From Hyphomicrobiaceae bacterium (GTDB taxonomy: Bacteria; Pseudomonadota; Alphaproteobacteria; Rhizobiales; Hyphomicrobiaceae): DNA of 42,757 nucleotides. Location: contig JANXWC010000241.1 of NCBI GenBank assembly GCA_025351355.1, forward strand, positions 1 to 42,757, given 5' to 3'. Positions 8,533 to 15,314 of the stretch are shown here, piece after piece. The notes under the pieces were generated by a model. It ran no database searches. It saw nothing but the letters and a program-made list of their open reading frames with translations, and was not told the DNA's origin. Position 1 is the stretch's first letter; every line of letters begins with the position of its first letter. The translations under genes and the position numbers were made by a program.

Positions 8533-9219
8533 CTACGTTTTGCGCGGCACAGACGGTAGCGCCGTTCCGATCATGGCGTCGCGAGACACCAGTGCGGCAA
8601 GCTGCGGCTCGCTCATTCTCTCAGTGCCCTTCGGTCGCATGGGCAGCACAATGTAGCGGAGATCGGCGGTCGAATCGTGCACGCGCACTTCCTGCGATTT
8701 CGGGATCTTGACGCCGAATTCGGCGAGCACGCCACGCGGATCGACGACGGTGCGCGAACGATAACCTAGGCTTTTGTACCAGGCTGGCGGAATGCCAAGC
8801 AGCAATTTTGGATAACAGGAGCACAACGTGCAGACGATAACGTTGTGCGTCTGCGGCGTATTTTCGACGACCTTGAATTCGGCGATCTGGCCGATGTCGA
8901 TTTGCAGTTCAGCAAGTGCCGTTCGGCAATCGGCGAGCAAGCGTTGCTTGAATGCCGCATCAGCCCACGCGCGCGCTACAACTTTGGCGCCCAGCGCCGG
9001 CGAGCGACTGTCCATCAAATCGATCTGGGTGGCGATCTCCGCGTCGGTGAGTACGCCCTTTTCCAGCAACAGCAGACGTACGGCTTCTTCCATCACTTCG
9101 TAAACACCCATCGGGCCGGCGTCGTGGTCACGCTGCGGCGGATGCGGCTCGTTGTGGTCGTGATCATGATCGTGGCCGTGATCACCATGGCCGTGAGTGT
9201 GCGGGTGAGTGTGGGTCAT
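8533..9219 (-). CDS. Nitrile hydratase alpha / thiocyanate hydrolase gamma-type subunit, cobalt type, His-rich N-terminus
   Basis: This metal-binding catalytic subunit hydrates a nitrile to the amide, or thiocyanate to carbonyl sulfide and ammonia. The metal site CTLCSC is at residues 130-135; Thr at the second position is the cobalt-type form (iron types have Ser). The flanking LGIPPAWYKS and YRSR motifs and VRDS-like tail are conserved, but the usual PWPVLG after the claw is PKLLLG here. The first 33 residues carry 12 histidines (HTHPHTHGHGDHGHDHDHDH), an extension absent from classical alpha subunits and plausibly involved in metal acquisition. The ATG overlaps the TGA of the upstream gene (ATGA), so translation is coupled. 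It is last in a three-gene operon with a split beta subunit. No activator/cobalt chaperone gene is present in the window. Confidence 0.88.
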   Translation of the reverse strand: MTHTHPHTHGHGDHGHDHDHDHNEPHPPQRDHDAGPMGVYEVMEEAVRLLLLEKGVLTDAEIATQIDLMDSRSPALGAKVVARAWADAAFKQRLLADCRTALAELQIDIGQIAEFKVVENTPQTHNVIVCTLCSCYPKLLLGIPPAWYKSLGYRSRTVVDPRGVLAEFGVKIPKSQEVRVHDSTADLRYIVLPMRPKGTERMSEPQLAALVSRDAMIGTALPSVPRKT

Positions 9220-9539
9220 GATGCATTTGCCTTGCGACGGGCCGGCACAACAGGCTCAAGCCAGTTCTCAGTAATGTCGGCTTCGAGATGATCGCGTGCG
9301 GGACCCACGTAATCAGGCCAGAGATCCGTCTGTTTGAAACGCACCTTGTAAAGGATCTGGCGCGGCAATCCCGGACGCAAATACGCCAAACGTTCGGGGT
9401 CACGAAAGTTGCCGAGCTCTTCGACGACGACGCCCGTATGCCCGCGCAGATACCAAGGCGCGCGGCAGTGACCTGCGACGTCTCGATCATCGACGCGCAC
9501 GGGATCACCGGACTTGTAACGCGGGGTGCGGCTGGTCAT
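9216..9539 (-). CDS. Nitrile hydratase beta, C-terminal half (thiocyanate hydrolase-type small subunit)
   Basis: The 107-residue product corresponds to the SH3-like C-terminal domain of the nitrile hydratase beta subunit: RYKSGDPVRV, GHCRAPWYLRGHTGVV and the LYKVRF...DLW-type strand. In nitrile hydratases the GH-x-R arginine contacts the oxidised metal-claw cysteines, and the arginine is retained (HCRAPWY). In classical enzymes this domain is the second half of a single ~220-residue beta chain; here it is its own gene, as in thiocyanate hydrolase and three-subunit nitrile hydratases. Its ATG (9539) overlaps the stop of the preceding gene and its TGA overlaps the start of the alpha gene, both as ATGA. 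Substrate unknown. Confidence 0.87.
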   Translation of the reverse strand: MTSRTPRYKSGDPVRVDDRDVAGHCRAPWYLRGHTGVVVEELGNFRDPERLAYLRPGLPRQILYKVRFKQTDLWPDYVGPARDHLEADITENWLEPVVPARRKANAS

Positions 9540-9913
9540 GCCCACGCCACCTTGTGCGACGGCACTTTGCGCCCGGCCTTGCGATGACGCTCGGCGACTT
9601 CGGCCATCTTGGCTTCGATTTCGCTCTTGCCCAGCACTTCCTGCTCGACCAGCAAGTTGCGCATGGCGCGCATCCACTTTTCGTAATACTCGGTCTTATC
9701 GTAGGTCTGCTCGCCATAATCCTCGATGGTGCGACGCATGGCATCGACCGTCCACAACCCCTTCTTGGAGTAAAGCAGGATCATCATCGCATCGACGCGC
9801 TTTTCCCACAGCGCGAGATCGTGTTCCGTGCGATCGATGGCTCCGAAATCGAGGCCGCCGACGTCATGGACGGCGCGGCCTTGAGCACCGCCGCGGGTCT
9901 TGGTTTTTCGCAT
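9536..9913 (-). CDS. Nitrile hydratase beta, N-terminal half (thiocyanate hydrolase-type small subunit)
   Basis: The 125-residue product matches the helical N-terminal half of the nitrile hydratase beta subunit: VHDVGGLDFGAIDR near the start, then the RTIED segment and the conserved YYEKWMRAMRNLLVEQEVL helix pair. It is the first gene of the three-gene operon and ends with an ATGA overlap into the C-terminal-half gene. The start at 9913 (MRKTKTRGG) is the first ATG consistent with the family; the frame stays open upstream into the intergenic region. The gene is divergent from a secreted diheme cytochrome gene with 140 bases between the starts, where the operon promoter must lie. Confidence 0.87.
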   Translation of the reverse strand: MRKTKTRGGAQGRAVHDVGGLDFGAIDRTEHDLALWEKRVDAMMILLYSKKGLWTVDAMRRTIEDYGEQTYDKTEYYEKWMRAMRNLLVEQEVLGKSEIEAKMAEVAERHRKAGRKVPSHKVAWA

Positions 9914-10053
9914 AAGGTAGCTCGTTCTGTTGCGACGTGAGGTAAATTGACGGCACGCACGATAAGGTCTCGGAACGCCATCCCACGTTGACGTTGGCTC
10001 GACCCATGCTAGTATTAATCCCATTCTGCGTGCAATTTTTCAGAGAGGCAACC

Positions 10054-11436
10054 ATGTTGAACGCATTTGCTTTGGCTGGGGTGGCGCTTGTAATTGGAGC
10101 TATGTTGCCGGCACAGGCGCAAACGGCGCTACCGCCCATCAGCTCGGTGGGGCATGGTAGCATTCTCGGCGCGAACGGTAAGGATGTCGCCCCGACACGG
10201 GCTCTCATTCTTGCCAGTCAGAAATACTATATCGACCGGCTCCTCAGCCAACTCCCCGGCGACCGGCAAACTCAATTGCTCGGTCAGCGCGCCAGAATGT
10301 CTTCCGGTCGCGCGGTCGTCGAAGAGGACGAGGTTTACGCAAATTCGATTTTCATCGAAAAGCTAATCTCCGTCGCCAAACCCGCAGACGCGCTGGCGAT
10401 GGATAGCATTAACTCAGTGATCGTCAATCAGTACGCCAAAATGGTTCGCCCTCCAGGAAGCGTGGCCGCAGTATCAGGCATCGCGCTAGCGCCATCCGCT
10501 ATCATGCAAGCTGCCGTGGACTCCGAAGGACTAAAGAAAAAACAGCAAGACAGCGAAGGACTGAGCGGCCAAGCGTATATCGACGCTTGCGCGGCGGCAG
10601 GTGTACCTGTTCCCCCGCCCTGGGGCGACAAGCGCTGGAAATCTAACGGACGATTGCAAACAAAGTTCATCCTTGAGACCGAAGTCGCCGAGGTCTTCTG
10701 GTACGGGAGCAAGTCGCCGGTCGGTGTCTGTATCGCGCTGCCCAGATGGAAAGAGAATGACAAAAAAAATGTCAATGTCGGAGCCTTAGGCATCATTTGC
10801 CAAGGCAATACGACCGGCACGTCCTGTTATTGGGATAACATGAAAAAAAAGAAACCGGTCGACATTCCAATTGTGTTGCCGAAGGATGCAACGGTCCCGC
10901 TGACGACATTTGGCGGCGGCGATGATCTAATCGGTGGTAACGGCATATGCACCGACTGTCACGCTGGCGAAAACACTTTCATCGTGCATCCCGACTCCGC
11001 CTTGGATCTCGGTCCAATCTTGCGACCGACCAAATGGGTCAGGCCCATCGTTCCGAAGGCCTGGAATCAAAACCCCGGCCCAAGTAGTGCCTTGGACAAA
11101 ATTGTCCTTAAGGAGGGCGAAAAGTCCTGCTTGCGATGCCACAACGAGAAAGACCGCAATCGCTTTCCCACATTATCCTTGGCGACACTCAAATACTGCA
11201 CGACAATTCTGCCGCAGGCGGTTGAACATACCATGCCGCCAACCGACGATGACGCACCTCCCTCGCCTCGCGTTCCGTTCGACGGGACATTGCGATTGAA
11301 GAGCCCCGCATACAAAACGCACGTCGATGCGCTGCTGGCAACATGCCAGGACACCGGGGCCACAGCCGAGCAGATGGCACAGATCGTCAAATATCTCGAA
11401 AACAAGTGGGAAAACCCAACGCAAGCACTGCAGTAA
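10054..11436 (+). CDS. Secreted diheme c-type cytochrome, unknown partner
   Basis: The 460-residue product begins with a signal peptide (MLNAFALAGVALVIGAMLPAQAQ, cleavage near AQA) and carries two heme c attachment motifs, CTDCH (residues 299-303) and CLRCH (359-363), both in the C-terminal half. The N-terminal 290 residues have no recognised motif but several cysteines (ACAAAG, GVCIAL, IICQ, SCYWD) that could form disulfides. It is expected to be a periplasmic electron carrier or redox enzyme. I do not recognise the family. AGAGAGG at 10042-10048, five bases before the ATG, fixes the start. The gene appears to stand alone, divergent from the nitrile hydratase-type operon and convergent with the CBS gene. 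Confidence 0.8.
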   Translation: MLNAFALAGVALVIGAMLPAQAQTALPPISSVGHGSILGANGKDVAPTRALILASQKYYIDRLLSQLPGDRQTQLLGQRARMSSGRAVVEEDEVYANSIFIEKLISVAKPADALAMDSINSVIVNQYAKMVRPPGSVAAVSGIALAPSAIMQAAVDSEGLKKKQQDSEGLSGQAYIDACAAAGVPVPPPWGDKRWKSNGRLQTKFILETEVAEVFWYGSKSPVGVCIALPRWKENDKKNVNVGALGIICQGNTTGTSCYWDNMKKKKPVDIPIVLPKDATVPLTTFGGGDDLIGGNGICTDCHAGENTFIVHPDSALDLGPILRPTKWVRPIVPKAWNQNPGPSSALDKIVLKEGEKSCLRCHNEKDRNRFPTLSLATLKYCTTILPQAVEHTMPPTDDDAPPSPRVPFDGTLRLKSPAYKTHVDALLATCQDTGATAEQMAQIVKYLENKWENPTQALQ

Positions 11437-11487
11437 AAGTCTGCAACTGAGATGTGCAGACGTCGTCGGCAGCATCATAGGGAAACA

Positions 11488-11943
11488 CTATTCCCGATCT
11501 TGCAGCGGGCGTTCGGTTTCGCGGACGAAGGAGGCCAACAGCGCGGTTTCCTGCTGCAGGTCGTCGACCCGGAAATTCAGCACGTCGCGAATGCTGACCA
11601 TGCCGATGGCGCGGCCTTCGTCCTCGACGGGGAGATGGCGAATGTTGCGCGAACGCATGGTCGATGCGACCGTCGCCAGTTGGTCGTCCGGCGCACAAGT
11701 GATGACCGTCCGGGTCATCAGCGCAGACACCAGCATCCGACCCAACTCTGCACCGTGGACGGCCAACCCATAGGCGACATCGCGTTCGGAGATCACGCCC
11801 TCGATCTTTTGTCCGTCGCTGCTGACGATGGTGGCGCCAATGCGTCTGGCGCGAAGCAACTGACAGAGCGCTTCAATGCTATCGTCCGGACGGATCGCAA
11901 AAACCGCGGAACCCTTGACTGCAAGGATGTCTTTGACTTGCAT
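11488..11943 (-). CDS. CBS domain pair protein
   Basis: The 151-residue cytoplasmic product consists of two consecutive CBS domains (about residues 5-65 and 75-135), which together bind adenine nucleotides and act as energy or ligand sensors. Typical CBS motifs are visible: IGATIVSSDGQKIEGVISERDV in domain 1 and IRHLPVEDEGRAIGMVSIRDV in domain 2. No catalytic domain is attached. The start at 11943 (MQVKDILAVKG) matches the family; an upstream in-frame ATG would add a non-homologous extension. It is divergent from the DenD-like gene, and nothing in the context identifies its target. Confidence 0.88.
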   Translation of the reverse strand: MQVKDILAVKGSAVFAIRPDDSIEALCQLLRARRIGATIVSSDGQKIEGVISERDVAYGLAVHGAELGRMLVSALMTRTVITCAPDDQLATVASTMRSRNIRHLPVEDEGRAIGMVSIRDVLNFRVDDLQQETALLASFVRETERPLQDRE

Positions 11944-12172
11944 CGGCGCATGACTCCATCCAGCATATCGATAAACTATTGCACAATCATACACAGGTCG
12001 GCGACGGCTGCCAGCGGAGTTTAGGGCCTGCGACTAAAATCTGCCCCCGATCGTGGGCAACTGCACAACAATGGCCAGCACCGACTGCAGCGGGTGACAG
12101 ATGCCGTGTCTCATGATTGAGTCTGCGGCGACAATCGTTGGGCGGGCTGGCCGCCGAAGGAGACACGATCCC

Positions 12173-13159
12173 ATGAAAATTCTGATCATCGGCGGCGCCG
12201 GCATGGTGGGACGCAAGCTGGCTGAACGGCTGGCCAAGGACGGCAAGCTCGGCGGGCGCGAAATCGAAGCGTTGACCATGTTCGACGTGGTCGCGCCGAC
12301 GGCACCCAAGGGAGCAAAATTCGCGGTCAATACGGCGACCGGTGATCTGCCCGCGAAGGGCGAGACGGACAAGCTGGTGGCCAACAAGCCTGACGTGATT
12401 TTCCATCTGGCGGCGATCGTGTCGGGGGAAGCCGAACAGGAATTCGACAAGGGTTATCGGATCAATCTGCAGGGAACGCAGAACCTGCTCGAAAGCGTGC
12501 GGCACACCTATGAGAAAAACCTCAAAAAACCGCGCGTCGTTTTCACCAGTTCCGTCGCCGTGTTCGGCGCACCATTTCCAGAAAAGATCGGCGACGATTT
12601 TCACAGCACGCCGCTGACCAGCTACGGCACGCAGAAGGCCATCGGCGAGTTGCTGCTGTCGGACTACACGCGCAAGGGCATGCTGGACGGTATCGGCATC
12701 CGGTTGCCGACGATTTGCGTCCGACCGGGCACACCGAATAAGGCGGCGTCCGGTTTCTTTTCCAACATCTGCCGCGAGCCGCTAGCCGGCAAGGAAGCAG
12801 TGCTGCCGGTATCGGAAGATGTCATGCATTGGCACGCCTCGCCGCGCGCTGGCGTCGAATTTCTGATCCACGCCGCCACCATCGACGGTGAAAAACTTGG
12901 CGCGCGCCGCAATCTCAGCATGCCCGGGCTAGCAGTCACCGTCGGCCAGCAGATCGCTGCGCTGCGCAAAGTCGGCGGCGAGAAGGTCGTCGCACGCATC
13001 CGCCGCGAGCCCGACGCTTTTATCCAGAAAATAGTCGCGGGTTGGCCGAGCAATTTCGATCCCAAGCGCGCCCTGGCGCTCGGGTTCAAAGCCGACAACA
13101 GTTTCGAGGAAATAGTGCGTATTCACATCGAGGACGAACTGGATGGCCTTATCGGATGA
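12173..13159 (+). CDS. denD: D-erythronate dehydrogenase-like NAD-dependent epimerase/dehydrogenase
   Basis: An extended short-chain dehydrogenase/reductase (328 residues) with an N-terminal Rossmann fold. GGAGMVG (about residues 7-13) binds NAD, the catalytic serine lies in FTSSVAVFG, and the Tyr/Lys pair is in SYGTQKAIGE. The pattern LTMFDVVAP, FHLAAIVSGEAE, RLPTICVRPG, SMPGLAVTVG and the C-terminal ALALGFKAD is that of the DenD group, whose characterised members oxidise D-erythronate to 2-oxo-tetronate. Partners of that catabolic pathway (DenP, OtnK, OtnC) are not adjacent, so the symbol reflects family, not proven substrate. The start at 12173 is supported by AAGGAG ten bases upstream. 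Confidence 0.82.
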   Translation: MKILIIGGAGMVGRKLAERLAKDGKLGGREIEALTMFDVVAPTAPKGAKFAVNTATGDLPAKGETDKLVANKPDVIFHLAAIVSGEAEQEFDKGYRINLQGTQNLLESVRHTYEKNLKKPRVVFTSSVAVFGAPFPEKIGDDFHSTPLTSYGTQKAIGELLLSDYTRKGMLDGIGIRLPTICVRPGTPNKAASGFFSNICREPLAGKEAVLPVSEDVMHWHASPRAGVEFLIHAATIDGEKLGARRNLSMPGLAVTVGQQIAALRKVGGEKVVARIRREPDAFIQKIVAGWPSNFDPKRALALGFKADNSFEEIVRIHIEDELDGLIG

Positions 13160-13230
13160 AATCTTGATTTCGGCGATCGTTAACGATTGTGCCATAGTGT
13201 TTAGGCAACCGAATTTGACAAGGAAATGCG

Positions 13231-13557
13231 ATGCGCCTGACGATCTTGAGTTTGGCTGTGGCAGGTGTAGCGGTCGGCGCAAGCACGGTGCATGCCGGTG
13301 ACTATCACTCGGCTCGCGGCGACGACGTTGGTGTGGTGACGGCTGAAAGCCGTTATGGCCCACGTGAAATCGCGGCGCCTGTTCGACGCGGACGCTACGG
13401 CCTGGAAGTGCGGCTACCGGGTGGCAGTTGGGTCGACTGTCGCGACAGCTGTTCGGAAGTGCTGCGCCGCGAAACGATCGATTTCTGGGAAAACCATGGC
13501 AGCACACGCAGCAGCCCGGGCAATGACGGACCCGGTTATTTCCTCTGGAGGCGTTGA
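13231..13557 (+). CDS. Small secreted protein with a paired-cysteine DCRDSC motif
   Basis: The 108-residue product has a signal peptide (MRLTILSLAVAGVAVGASTVHAGD, cleavage near VHA). The mature part holds YGLEVRLPGGSWVDCRDSCSEVLRRETIDFWEN; the two cysteines three residues apart could form a disulfide or bind a metal. Small proteins with this DCRxSCxExLRRETIDFWE tail are recurrent conserved hypotheticals in Hyphomicrobiales; function unknown to me. AAGGA lies six bases before the ATG. It follows the DenD-like gene by 71 bases on the same strand. Confidence 0.75.
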   Translation: MRLTILSLAVAGVAVGASTVHAGDYHSARGDDVGVVTAESRYGPREIAAPVRRGRYGLEVRLPGGSWVDCRDSCSEVLRRETIDFWENHGSTRSSPGNDGPGYFLWRR

Positions 13558-13732
13558 CTCCTAGGCGCCTATCCAATGGCGATGTGCCGCAGAGTTTATC
13601 GTGATAATTCATGCTCTTGCTGTGTCATTCCTGCCATTGTGAGGGTTGACCCAGCCACGAGGTGCGGTTAGCTTCTGCGCTTTCATCGACGGGCCACCGT
13701 CAGTTTCGGTAAGCGCTTTAGGGAGTAGTGGT

Positions 13733-14068
13733 ATGGCGGGTAAAACTTTGACGCGAGCGGACTTGGCTGAAGCGTTGGTCGACAAGGTTGGTTTACCGCG
13801 CAATGAGTCGCAAGAAATGGTTGAAATTATTCTCAAGGAAATTTCAGACAGCCTAGCCAACGGTGAGCAAGTCAAACTCTCGTCATTCGGCTCGTTTGGC
13901 ATCCGATCGAAAGGCGAGCGCATTGGCCGTAACCCTAAAACGGGTCAGGAAGTACCGATCACCCCGCGACGAGTGCTGGTATTCAAGCCTTCCAACATCA
14001 TGAAAGAGACGATCAACGATCAACTCACCAAGAAGTCGCGCAGCAACGGTGACGGCAAGGCCGGTTGA
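13733..14068 (+). CDS. ihfA: Integration host factor, alpha subunit
   Basis: A DNA-bending protein of the HU/IHF family that works with IHF-beta in nucleoid organisation, recombination and promoter architecture. The 111-residue product has the dimerising helices ([17 protein letters not shown]) and the beta-arm with its tip proline in [10 protein letters not shown], followed by RVLVFKPS. The alphaproteobacterial C-terminal extension ([13 protein letters not shown]) is basic. The start at 13733 has AGGGAG seven bases upstream; upstream in-frame codons lack homology. A MerR-type regulator gene follows 133 bases downstream, the usual alphaproteobacterial arrangement. Confidence 0.95.
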   Translation: MAGKTLTRADLAEALVDKVGLPRNESQEMVEIILKEISDSLANGEQVKLSSFGSFGIRSKGERIGRNPKTGQEVPITPRRVLVFKPSNIMKETINDQLTKKSRSNGDGKAG

Positions 14069-14201
14069 GACATTGCGTCTTGAACGCGCTCGTCACCTTG
14101 TTCGACTTCGAGCAGCAGCGTGGCTGCGTATCGTCCGGTTCTGATTATCGTGCGTTTGCGCCGCGTAGCGAATAATACGATCCGAACAGCGGAGCCCGAA
14201 A

Positions 14202-14723
14202 ATGGCAAAAGCTAGCGATGCCTTCCGCACCATCGGCGAGGTTTCCGATGAACTTGACGTGCCCAAGCACGTTCTGCGGTTCTGGGAAGGCAAATTTCCT
14301 CAACTGAAACCGATGAAACGCGGCGGCGGTCGAAGATTCTATCGGCCGGAGGATGTGACATTACTGCGGGGCATTCACCATCTACTGCACGGGGCCGGGT
14401 ACACCATCAAAGGCGTGCAACGCATCTTGCGCGAGAGCGGCGTCGAAGCGGTCAAGAACGCGACAGGCGGCGGCGCGCCGTCACGCCAGGAGCTGGCGGC
14501 GCCGAATTCTCCTACAGCTGCAGCCGGGCAGGCGCCGAAGCGCTCCAACAGCAAGCGCGGAGCGGTTCCCACCAGCACCGGTTTGATGATGCACGCAGGG
14601 CTCAAAGAGCGGTTGGCCGAAATATTGTCCGAATTGGAAGCTTGCCTCGCCATAGGACGTGGAGCCGCTGAAAAATCAGCGACCGGTAGGGGGCCGGTTC
14701 GGAGCGCTAAATCGAATCGCTGA
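14202..14723 (+). CDS. MerR-family transcriptional regulator
   Basis: The 173-residue product starts with a MerR winged helix-turn-helix ([28 protein letters not shown], then [22 protein letters not shown] at about residues 10-75). The C-terminal half is variable and low in complexity (Ala/Gly/Pro/Ser-rich) with a final short helix ([19 protein letters not shown]). There is no cysteine set of metal-sensing MerR proteins. Its position directly after ihfA is conserved in many alphaproteobacteria, but its regulon is not known to me. The ATG at 14202 opens the HTH directly. Confidence 0.9.
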   Translation: MAKASDAFRTIGEVSDELDVPKHVLRFWEGKFPQLKPMKRGGGRRFYRPEDVTLLRGIHHLLHGAGYTIKGVQRILRESGVEAVKNATGGGAPSRQELAAPNSPTAAAGQAPKRSNSKRGAVPTSTGLMMHAGLKERLAEILSELEACLAIGRGAAEKSATGRGPVRSAKSNR

Positions 14724-14774
14724 AAAACAAAGTGACGATTTGCCTCAAGCCCGCTCGCATATTTGCGGCAACAT

Positions 14775-14803
14775 AAAAACCCCGCAGGTTTGCACCTGCA
14801 GGG
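14775..14803 (-). terminator. Intrinsic terminator of the micropeptide gene pair
   Basis: On the minus strand a ten-base stem (CCCTGCAGGT pairing with ACCTGCGGGG, one G-T wobble, loop GCAA) is followed directly by TTTTT. It lies 25 bases past the stop of the second micropeptide gene. On the plus strand there is no T-run after the hairpin, so it is oriented for the minus strand. Confidence 0.8.
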
Positions 14804-14828
14804 AAAAAATGCAGCAAAAGTCGGCTCT

Positions 14829-14939
14829 TTACTTCTCTACTGCCGACGCATGCAGGTCGTTTGGACCGAAGGCATATGACGGGGCGGCAGCAGCAGTGAC
14901 AAACGTAAGGGCGACGAGGGCGGCGATGATCTTGCTCAT
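14829..14939 (-). CDS. Secreted micropeptide, copy 1 (36 residues)
   Basis: The 36-residue product is MSKIIAALVALTFVTAAAAP followed by SYAFGPNDLHASAVEK. It has a signal peptide (Lys at position 3, hydrophobic core, SYA cleavage site), leaving a mature peptide of about 13 residues starting FGPNDLH. GGAG lies six bases upstream of the ATG. The same peptide is encoded again at 14998-15108. The two genes differ at five of 111 bases, all at third codon positions and all synonymous, and the similarity ends at the start and stop codons. That pattern is strong evidence for translation and selection on the peptide. This copy is second in the transcript and is followed by a good intrinsic terminator. 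Function unknown. Confidence 0.85.
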   Translation of the reverse strand: MSKIIAALVALTFVTAAAAPSYAFGPNDLHASAVEK

Positions 14940-14997
14940 GACAGGCTCCAATTTTCAGTGGCTTTATTGAAATTTAGCGAAATCGACGAATGACTGT

Positions 14998-15108
14998 TTA
15001 CTTCTCAACTGCCGACGCATGCAGGTCGTTCGGACCGAAGGCGTAGGACGGGGCGGCAGCAGCGGTGACAAACGTAAGGGCGACGAGGGCGGCGATGATC
15101 TTGCTCAT
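14998..15108 (-). CDS. Secreted micropeptide, copy 2 (36 residues, identical product)
   Basis: This encodes exactly the same 36-residue product as copy 1, 58 bases upstream of it on the minus strand. AAGGA lies seven bases before the ATG, in a leader unrelated to that of copy 1, so each copy has its own ribosome binding site. Synonymous differences from copy 1 fall in the codons for Thr15, Ser21, Tyr22, Pro26 and Val34. This is the first copy to be transcribed; its promoter should lie in 15109-15314, between it and the divergent hrpB. I recognise no named family, but short exported peptides of this AFGPNDLHA type may exist in related genomes below the size limits of gene finders. Confidence 0.85.
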   Translation of the reverse strand: MSKIIAALVALTFVTAAAAPSYAFGPNDLHASAVEK

Positions 15109-15314
15109 GATGAAATCCTTTTTTTTCTGCTCTCATTTGTGGAGCTGAGATAGGTACGCAGACCCGCACCACAAGGTTTCGCCGTTCACGGTTGAGTGAC
15201 ACTCATGTGATCGATTTTGCGAGTTCTGACGCCTGAGCTGTGTGCCAAATTGACGTCGCAGGCCGAGCTGGCGTGCTAAGCCGCGGGCCATCACTTGCTT
15301 ACCGGCGACACTCC

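Noticed and set aside
11440-11461. TCTGCA/TGCAGA inverted repeat after the diheme cytochrome gene, considered as a terminator.
   Set aside because: The stem is only six pairs with a 9-base loop and no T-run follows.
15005-15202. A 65-codon minus-strand frame overlapping micropeptide copy 2 in another frame.
   Set aside because: The differences between the two micropeptide copies fall at third positions of the micropeptide frame only, so that frame, not this one, is under selection.
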